Source: Tragulus kanchil (taxonomy: Eukaryota; Chordata; Mammalia; Artiodactyla; Tragulidae). From it: 64,000 bases of DNA. The position numbers and the translations under genes were made by a program. Below are positions 56,559 through 64,000 of this stretch, piece by piece (the first letter of the stretch is position 1; every line of letters begins with the position of its first letter). The stretch is from assembly GCA_022376925.1 (NCBI GenBank), contig JAIOJX010000006.1, positions 60,287,394 through 60,351,393 on the forward strand, in the 5' to 3' direction. Below the pieces are notes generated by a model. The model made no database searches and was not told the origin of the DNA. It saw only the letters and a program-made list of their open reading frames with translations.

Positions 56559-58727
56559 CTTCTATTGGTCTTTCATTCCTCTATTTTCATCCGTCTTTGT
56601 TCTTTGGCTCCTGTGGGCCTCCCATCGCGGTGGCGTTTGTCATTGTAGAGCGACGGCTCTGGGGGTATGTGCTCCAGAGCTCTGGCTCGGTGATTGGACA
56701 CATCGGCCCAGCTGCTTCGCGGCACGTGGGATCTTCCCAGGCCAGGGATCGAACTGGCACCACTTGCACTGAAAGGAGGTGTCCTTACCCACTGGACCAC
56801 CAGGGGAAGCCCAGGGTCTATTTTTTTTATCGGCCGTCAAGATGATTTTATTTAAGGTGAAATAGAAAATCAAATATTTTTATAGTTTGAAAATTTTTCA
56901 TGTTCTCATACTGTGACTAATAAAAAAATTTAATGATAAAATTGTATTAGATTTGTTTGAATTTTTATCTATTAATGGAAAAAAGATGACATGATAGAGG
57001 AAGGAATAATTTTCACAAATAGTTACTCTTTAATCTTTAGAAAATATTTCCTTTCTTGCATACAAACCTAATTTTATTTTATTTTATTTTATTTTTTTAT
57101 TTCTTTATTTTAAAGGTTTTACAGAGTTTTGTTGTTGACAGACATGTATGTTCCCAGATCAGTCATATGCATATCCATGGTCTCCACCCCCCCCAGCTCC
57201 CCCCATCCCACCCCTCCAGACCATCACCCCATGCCATTGTAAGCACTCCTATTCCCTTAGCACAATGACAATAGCTGTCTTTTCCACACATGACAGTATA
57301 GGTTTCCATGCTACTCCCTCCATGCCTCCCCCTCCCTATTTCTTCCCCACAATGTCCCTATGTCTATGCTCTGTCTGTTTTTCCATGAGTTCCCTGCGTG
57401 TGTTATCAAGACCATCCTACTAGATTCCATATATGTGTGTTAGCATACTGTATTTGTCTTTCTCTTTTTGACTGACTTCACTTTTTATGATAGGTTCTAG
57501 AGCCAACCACTTCATTAGGACTGAGTCTTCTGCATTTCTTTGAGCAGCTGAGTAGTATTCCATTGTATATATGGACCAGAGATTCTGTATCCATTCATCA
57601 GGATATAAGCCTAATAGTGGGATTGCTGGGTCATAGGGTGCTTCTATTGGTCTTTCATTTCTCTATTTTCATCCGTCTTTGTTCTTTGGCTCCTGTGGGC
57701 CTCCCATCGCGGTGGCCTCTGTTGTCGCAGAGCACCGGCTCTGGGCGCATGCGCTCCAGAGCTCTGGCTCGGTGATTGGACACATCGGTCCAGCTGCTCC
57801 GCGGCACGTGGGATCTTCCCAGGCCAGGGATCGAACTGGCACCACTTGCACTGAAAGGAGGTGTCCTTACCCACTGGACCACCAGGGGAAGCCCAGGGTC
57901 TATTTTTTTTATCGGCCGTCAAGATGATTTTATTTAAGGTGAAATAGAAAATCAAATATTTTTATAGTTTGAAAATTTTTCATGTTCTCATACTGTGACT
58001 AATAAAAAAATTTAATGATAAAATTGTATTAGATTTGTTTGAATTTTTATCTATTAATGGAAAAAAGATGACATGATAGAGGAAGGAATAATTTTCACAA
58101 ATAGTTACTCTTTAATCTTTAGAAAATATTTCCTTTCTTGCATACAAACCTAATTTTATTTTATTTTATTTTATTTTTTTATTTCTTTATTTTAAAGGTT
58201 TTACAGAGTTTTGTTGTTGACAGACATGTATGTTCCCAGATCAGTCATATGCATATCCATGGTCTCCACCCCCCCCAGCTCCCCATCCCATCCCTCGGGA
58301 CCATCACCCCAAGCCATTGCAAGCACCCCTATTCCCTTAGCATTATGACAGTAGCTCTCTTTTCCACACATGAGAGTATAGGTTTCCATGCTACTCCCTC
58401 CAGGCGTCCCCTTCTCTATTTCTTCCCCACAATGTCCCTATGTCTATGCTCTGTCTGTTTGTCCATGAGTTCCCTGCGTGTGTTGTCAAGACCTTCCTAC
58501 TAGATTCCATATAGGTCTGTTAGTATACTGTATTTGTCTTTCTCTTTTTGACTTTCTTCACTTTTTATGATAGGTTCTAGAGCCAACCACTTCATTAGGA
58601 CTGAGTCTTCTGCATTTCTTTGAGCAGCTGAGTAGTATTCCATTGTATATATGGACCAGAGATTCTGTATCCATTCATCAGGATATAAGTCTAAGAGTGG
58701 GATTGCTGGGTCATAGGGTGCTTCTAT
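56559..58727. repeat. Tandem direct duplication 22: 56559-57640 and 57641-58727 (distance 1,082)
   Basis: Copies start CTTCTATTGGTC inside the SINE, and the seam shares GCTTCTATT with L1 sequence. The unique middle part matches almost base for base. The SINE part (57,700-57,800) and L1 part (58,270-58,560) carry many substitutions relative to the first copy. Confidence 0.93.
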
Positions 58728-59137
58728 TTTTACATTTTTAAGAAGTCTCCATACTGTCTTCTATAGAGGCTGTATCAATTGACATTCCCACCAGCAATGC
58801 AAGAGGGTTTCCTTTTCTCCGCACCCTCTCCAGCATCTATTGTCTGCAGATTTTTTGAAGATGGCCTTTCTGAAGGGTGTGAGGGGATATCTCATTGTAG
58901 TTTTAATTTGCATTTCTCTAATAATAAGCGAGGTTGAGCATCATTGTATGTGCTTTTGGGCCATCTGTATGTCCTCTTTGGAGAGGGGTCTTTTTATATC
59001 TTTTTCCAATTTTTTGATTGGGTTGTTCGTTTTTCCTGTGCTGAGTTGTCTGAGTTGCTTGTAGATTTTGGAGATTAATTCTTTGTCTGTTGTTTCATTT
59101 GCTATGATTTTCTCCCACTCTGTGGGGTGTCTGTTCA
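57060..59137 (-). mobile_element. L1 LINE 3' end, antisense, 5'-truncated
   Basis: It starts with a T-rich ATTTT-repeat tail, then the 3' UTR (TGTTGTTGACAGACATGTAT, GATCAGTCATATGCATATCC, a C-rich run). It continues into the ORF2 C-terminus (GAGTAGTATTCCATTGTATA, TGGGATTGCTGGGTCATAGG, GACATTCCCACCAGCAATGC, TTGCATTTCTCTAATAATAA) and is truncated near 59,137. Duplication 22 repeats the first 550 bp. Compared with the other L1s here it is fairly well preserved. Confidence 0.85.
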
Positions 59138-60600
59138 GTGAAAATAAACCCTGATGAAGGGTCTCTTACTTCAGGTTGCTGTTTGCATCAGGTTGCCAAA
59201 ATTTGGGAGCTTCAGCTTCAGCATTCGTCCTCCTAATGAATATTCAAGATTTATCTCCTTTAAGATTCAGCTCAGCCTTCTTTATGGTCTGACTCTCACA
59301 CCTATATATGGCTACTGAGAAAATCGTATTTTTGACTATACGGACTTTTTGTGGGCAAAGTGGTAATTTTTTTATTATTAATATTCTCTACTTTAAAGAT
59401 TTTACAAAGCTTTGTTGTTCACCGATATGTATGTTCCCAGATCAATCATATGCATATCCCTCGACCCCCCTCCACCTACCCATCCAGTTCCCCCCCGCCT
59501 CCCACCCCTCCGGACCATCACCCCAAGTGATTGTAGGCACTTCTATTCCCTAGCACAATGACAATAGCTATCTTTTCCACACGTGCCACTATGGGTTTTG
59601 ATTTCACCTCCTCTATGCCTCCCTCTCACTGTTCGTTCTCCACAATGTCCTTATGTCTATTCTCTATCTGTTTTTCCATGAGTTCACTGCGTGTGTTATC
59701 ATGACCATCTTACTAGATTCCATATATATGGGTTAGTATTGGTAACTTTTAATATGCTGTCTAGGTTTGTCATAAGTTTTCTTCCAAGCAGCAAGCTTCT
59801 TTATTTTCATGGCTCCAGTCGCCATCCACAGTGATTTTGGAACGTTCCCAAATAAAGTATGTTACTGTTTCCATTGTTTTCCCACCTGTTTGCCATGAAG
59901 TGATGGGACCAGAGGCTATCATCTTCATTTTTTGAATGTTGAGTTTTAAGCCAGCTTTTTCACTCTCCTCTTTTACCTTCATCAAGAGTCGTTTTATTTC
60001 CTCTTCACTTTTTGCCATAAGGGTGATGTCATCTGCATGACTGAGGTTATTGATATTTCTCCTGAAAATCTTGATTCCAGCTTCTGCTTAATCCAGACTG
60101 TTATTTCACATGATTTACTCTGCATATGTTAAATAAGCAAGAGGACAATATACATCCTTGATGTACTCTTTTCCCAATATGGAGCTAGTTCTTTGTTCCA
60201 TGTCCAATTCTAATGGTTGCTAGTTGTGTTGTGTGCAAATTTCTCAGAAGGCAGGTGAGGTGTTCTGGTATTCCCATTTCTTTAAGAAATTTCCACAATC
60301 CACTATGCTTTAGTGTAGTCAAGGAAGGAGGAGTAGATGTTATTTTTCGAATCCTCTTGATTATATTATGATCCAACAGATTTTGGCAATTTGATCTCTG
60401 GTTCCTATGCCTTTTCTAAATCCATCTTATACACATGGAAATTCTTAGCTCATGAACTGTTGTAGCCTAGCTTGGAGGATTTTGAACATTACTTTGCTAG
60501 CATGTGAAATGAATGCAATCGTGCAGTACTTTGAACATTCTTTAGCATTGCCCTTCTTTGGGATTGAAATGAAACTGATAATTACCAGATGGTTTTCTTC
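59138..60600 (-). mobile_element. BovB LINE, antisense, RT and 3' part, with nested L1
   Basis: Minus-strand residues include SEEEIKRLLMKVKEESEKAG, LKLNIQKMKMIASGPITSWQ (59,770-60,018) and FLKEMGIPEHLTCLLRNLHT (60,185-60,376), the RT thumb and palm regions of BovB. Stops and frameshifts are present and the YADD-containing part is broken. The left end carries the C-terminal region; an L1 is inserted at 59,372-59,740. Confidence 0.85.
59372..59740 (-). mobile_element. L1 3' end, antisense, nested in BovB, with target-site duplication
   Basis: T-rich start, TGTTGTTCACCGATATGTAT, GATCAATCATATGCATATCC, a C-rich run and GTGTGTTATCATGACCATC identify an L1 3' UTR. GGTAATTTTT (59,362-59,371) and GGTAACTTTT (59,741-59,750) flank it as a near-perfect duplication. 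BovB sequence resumes at the latter. Confidence 0.85.
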
Positions 60601-62652
60601 TTATTATTTTTTTTAATCTTAAACGTTCAGTGTACAGCCTGAAACTCTTTGAGCACCCAAAAGCATTAAGATAGAGGACTTTGGGAATTTGATTTTTAAT
60701 TTTTATTAGAGTCTAGTTACTTTGTAATGTTGTATTTTTTCTTCTATAAAGTGAATCAGCTATGCATATATGTATACATTTATCCCGACTCTTTTTGATT
60801 TCCTTCACATTTAGGTAGCCAAAACACTTAGAGCTACCTATACCATATGCTAGGTTCACATAAGTTACCTATTTTATGCACAGCAATGTTTATATGTCAA
60901 TCCCAATCTCCCAATTCATTGCACTTTACCTTATACCTTTTGGATCCAAATATTTGTTTCCATGTCTCTGTCTATTTCTGCTTTACAAATAAGTAATCTA
61001 TACTATTTTTTCTAGACTCTCTATATAAACAATATTATATGGCTGTTTTCTCTTGCTAACATACTTTATCTCAGTGTGACAGTCCTTAGGTCTATGCATG
61101 TCTCAGTAAATGGTAAAATTTCATTCCTTTGATTACTGAGTAATATTCCATGCATATGTTTACCACTTCTTTATTCATTCCTCTGTTGATGGACATTTGG
61201 GTTTTTCTTTGTCCTGACTATTGTAAATAGTGCTGCAAAGAATACTGAACTGCGTGCATCTTTTTGAATAATAGATTTCTCTGGATTTATGCTTAAGAGT
61301 AGGATTGCAGGATTACATGGTTGTTTTATTTTTAATTTTTTAAAGTTCCCACTATTCTTCATAGTATCACTATCAGTTTGCATTCCCACCAGCATTGCAA
61401 GGGAATGTTCTTTTCTCCACACACTCTCTAGCATTTATTTTTTGTAGATTTTTTTGATGATGACCCTCTGAGTACTGTGAGGTGAAACCTCAATACATTT
61501 TGGAAACAATTGATCTTTAGCCTCTTGTTTTAATCCTTGATTACTCTGGTTCCTATGCCTTTTCTAAATCCATCTTATACACATGGAAATTCTTAGCTCA
61601 TGAACTGTTGTAGCCTAGCTTGGAGGATTTTGAACATTACTTTGCTAGCATGTGAAATGAATGCAATCGTGCAGTACTTTGAACATTCTTTAGCATTGCC
61701 CTTCTTTGGGATTGAAATGAAACTGATAATTACCAGATGGTTTTCTTCTTATTATTTTTTTTAATCTTAAACGTTCAGTGTACAGCCTGAAACTCTTTGA
61801 GCACCCAAAAGCATTAAGATAGAGGACTTTGGGAATTTGATTTTTAATTGTTATTAGAGTCTAGTTACTTTGTAATGTTGTATTTTTTCTTCTATAAAGT
61901 GAATCAGCTATGCATATATGTATACATTTATCCCGACTCTTTTTGATTTCCTTCACATTTAGGTAGCCAAAACACTTAGAGCTACCTATACCATATGCTA
62001 GGTTCACATAAGTTACCTATTTTATGCACAGCAATGTTTATATGTCAATCCCAATCTCCCAATTCATTGCACTTTACCTTATACCTTTTGGATCCAAATA
62101 TTTGTTTCCATGTCTCTGTCTATTTCTGCTTTACAAATAAGTAATCTATACTATTTTTTCTAGACTCTCTATATAAACAATATTATATGGCTGTTTTCTC
62201 TTGCTAACATACTTTATCTCAGTGTGACAGTCCTTAGGTCTATGCATGTCTCAGTAAATGGTAAAATTTCATTCCTTTGATTACTGAGTAATATTCCATG
62301 CATATGTTTACCACTTCTTTATTCATTCCTCTGTTGATGGACATTTGGGTTTTTCTTTGTCCTGACTATTGTAAATAGTGCTGCAAAGAATACTGAACTG
62401 CGTGCATCTTTTTGAATAATAGATTTCTCTGGATTTATGCTTAAGAGTAGGATTGCAGGATTACATGGTTGTTTTATTTTTAATTTTTTAAAGTTCCCAC
62501 TATTCTTCATAGTATCACTATCAGTTTGCATTCCCACCAGCATTGCAAGGGAATGTTCTTTTCTCCACACACTCTCTAGCATTTATTTTTTGTAGATTTT
62601 TTTGATGATGACCCTCTGAGTACTGTGAGGTGAAACCTCAATACATTTTGGA
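60397..62652. repeat. Tandem direct duplication 23: 60397-61544 and 61545-62652 (distance 1,148)
   Basis: Copies start TCTGGTTCCTATGCC. The first copy is faithful to ATACATTTTGGA (about 61,503), then has 41 bp of filler (61,504-61,544) not found in the second copy. Confidence 0.95.
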
Positions 62653-63095
62653 CTTATACTTTTCTAATAATCAGTAATGTTGAGCATCTTTGCATGTGTT
62701 TCTTGGACATCTCTAATTCATTTTGGAGAAAAGTCTATTTAGGTCCTCTATGCATCTTTTTTTTTTTTTTTTTTGGTTGATTTGTGTGTGTGCATGTTTC
62801 TTTGTATGTGTATTAATTGAGTTGCATGAGCAGTTTGCATATTTTGCAGATGAATCCCTTGTCATTTTCATTTGTTTATAGACATTTCCCCTCATTTGAA
62901 TACCATCTTTTCATCTTGTTTATGGTATCCATTGTTGTACAAAAACTTTTAAGTATAGTTAGATATCATTTGTTTATTTTTATTTTTATCTTCATTATTT
63001 AAGGAGATAGGTATAAGAAGATTTTCTGTTGATTTATGTCAGTGTTCTGCCTATGTTTTTTCTAAGAACTTTATAGTATCCAGCATTACATCTAG
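60690..63095 (-). mobile_element. L1 LINE, antisense, 3' UTR into ORF2, older subfamily
   Basis: The 3' UTR start (GTCTAGTTACTTTGTAATGT, GTGAATCAGCTATGCATATA, GTCAATCCCAATCTCCCAAT) belongs to a different subfamily from the 57,060 element. ORF2 follows (GAGTAATATTCCATGCATAT, TGCATTCCCACCAGCATTGC, GATGATGACCCTCTGAGTAC). Minus-strand frames at 61,171-61,434 and 62,319-62,582 are L1 relics. Confidence 0.82.
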
Positions 63096-63104
63096 TTGTT
63101 TTTT

Positions 63105-63176
63105 TTTTTAATTGGGATATATATTTGTTTTACAATGTTGCATTAGCTTCAGGTGTACAGCAAAGTTGTGGCTATA
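63105..63176 (-). mobile_element. Short L1 3'-terminal fragment, antisense
   Basis: A T-run followed by TTGGGATATATATTTGTTTT and GCATTAGCTTCAGGTGTACA is the typical reverse complement of an artiodactyl L1 3' terminus. It is about 70 bp long and nested within the older L1. Confidence 0.65.
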
Positions 63177-63512
63177 CTTTTTTTTTTTTTTTCCATTTTC
63201 TTGTTTACAGGTATCCATAATCACCAAACAGTCATAGGTATATCCCTGAACCCTCTCCCCTGAGCCCTCCCTCCTTTTTCCCCCTTCCACCTTCCCAGGT
63301 TAATGCTTAGTCTCCATGTAGGTCTTACAGCTTAATCAGAGTACTTATCTGTATTACAAATGACAGCATATAGTGTAGGTTTCAGTGTTTCTCTTTCCAT
63401 ACCTCTCGTTCAATATTCCCTCACCTCAATGACCATAGGTCTGTTCTCTAAGTCTCTTTCTCCATCACTGCTCTGCATGTGCATTCATTGGTACCATCTT
63501 ACTAGATTCCAT
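63177..63512 (-). mobile_element. L1 3' UTR, antisense, nested
   Basis: A second T-run, then TTGTTTACAGGTATCCATAA, CAAACAGTCATAGGTATATC, a C-rich stretch and ATCTTACTAGATTCCATAT. This is the same 3' UTR layout as the L1 at 57,060 but diverged. Its right end is where duplication 24 begins, so its true length is unknown. Confidence 0.72.
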
Positions 63513-64000
63513 ATTTATGCTTAAGAGTAGGATTGCAGGATTACATGGTTGTTTTATTTTTAATTTTTTAAAGTTCCCACTATTCTTCATAGTATCACTA
63601 TCAGTTTGCATTCCCACCAGCATTGCAAGGGAATGTTCTTTTCTCCACACACTCTCTAGCATTTATTTTTTGTAGATTTTTTTGATGATGACCCTCTGAG
63701 TACTGTGAGGTGAAACCTCAATACATTTTGGACTTATACTTTTCTAATAATCAGTAATGTTGAGCATCTTTGCATGTGTTTCTTGGACATCTCTAATTCA
63801 TTTTGGAGAAAAGTCTATTTAGGTCCTCTATGCATCTTTTTTTTTTTTTTTTTTGGTTGATTTGTGTGTGTGCATGTTTCTTTGTATGTGTATTAATTGA
63901 GTTGCATGAGCAGTTTGCATATTTTGCAGATGAATCCCTTGTCATTTTCATTTGTTTATAGACATTTCCCCTCATTTGAATACCATCTTTTCATCTTGTT

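Larger units (their letters stand above)
54578..56840. repeat. Tandem direct duplication 21: 54578-55710 and 55711-56840 (distance 1,132-1,133)
   Basis: Copies start near TTTTTAACTCTGTATAC. The seam reads CGGCCGTCAAAATTTTTAAC, while the second copy ends CGGCCGTCAAGATG. The SINE inside differs in its G-rich tail (GGTGGGGGTCGGG versus GGCGGGGGTCGGG) and in CACTTCTATTGG versus CGCTTCTATTGG. Confidence 0.95.
62433..64000. repeat. Tandem direct duplication 24: 62433-63512 and 63513 to window end (distance 1,080)
   Basis: Copies start ATTTATGCTTAAGAGTAGG, which occurs three times (61,285; 62,433; 63,513). The second copy is identical in every part I checked and is cut by the end of the window after 488 bp. 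Confidence 0.95.

Noticed and set aside
577..64000. Satellite DNA or a CRISPR-like array from the repeated units
   Set aside because: Each duplicated unit has different content and occurs two (at the edges three) times; there is no common short repeat with spacers.
1..64000. A novel multi-gene biological system
   Set aside because: I found no intact gene and no cluster of related frames; all coding similarity is to decayed LINEs and one ERV.

Overview
ORGANISM. This is non-coding, repeat-saturated mammalian nuclear DNA, almost certainly from a ruminant artiodactyl. The signature is the combination of BovB (RTE-class) LINE fragments, Bov-tA-type tRNA-derived SINEs (body motif GATCCCCTGGA, tail GACATGACT), artiodactyl L1 3' ends, and a second tRNA-derived SINE whose body resembles the cetartiodactyl CHR family. 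The CHR-like SINE looks comparatively intact here, which may point to a ruminant lineage outside the well-sequenced cattle/sheep/deer group, but that is inference. I find no intact protein-coding gene, no tRNA/rRNA gene and no CRISPR array. Open reading frames are short and sit in transposon remnants or AT-rich DNA.

DOMINANT STRUCTURE. The window holds a staircase of 24 direct tandem duplications. Each has a repeat distance of about 1,080-1,210 bp and nearly identical copies. They start at 577, 2510, 5001, 7816, 10261, 12239, 14325, 17991, 19734, 21784, 23950, 26633, 30386, 34588, 40390, 43466, 45409, 47404, 49553, 52609, 54578, 56559, 60397 and 62433; the last runs off the window. Often the second copy of one pair overlaps the first copy of the next, so short stretches occur three times. 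Several junctions carry 10-45 bp of unrelated or scrambled filler, and mismatches pile up near segment ends. The simplest reading is roughly two dozen contig or read segments joined with untrimmed overlaps of about 1.1 kb. Removing them leaves about 37 kb of unique sequence.

LAYOUT. 1-437: L1 3' end and a SINE. 577-5300: AT-rich DNA with an old MaLR-like LTR remnant. 5300-10045: SINE, sense L1 5' region, unassigned DNA, SINE. 10046-16750: BovB fragments in both orientations, including one with a twin-priming-type inversion. 16760-29150: old and younger L1s, including a head-to-head pair meeting near 24,280. 29325-32507: BovB 3' end and antisense L1. 32555-38955: a degraded gammaretrovirus-like endogenous retrovirus on the minus strand, with two diverged LTR-like ends, a gag zinc knuckle, protease and pol remnants, and two SINE insertions. 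39355-39850: A-rich tract. 39851-45790: an unassigned repeat family flanking BovB pieces. 45791-55150: mostly unclassified AT-rich DNA with SINEs and microsatellites. 55153-64000: BovB, SINE and nested antisense L1s.

No cooperating gene system is visible. The interest lies in transposon structure and in the probable assembly fault, which affects copy number, gene-finding and repeat-age estimates.
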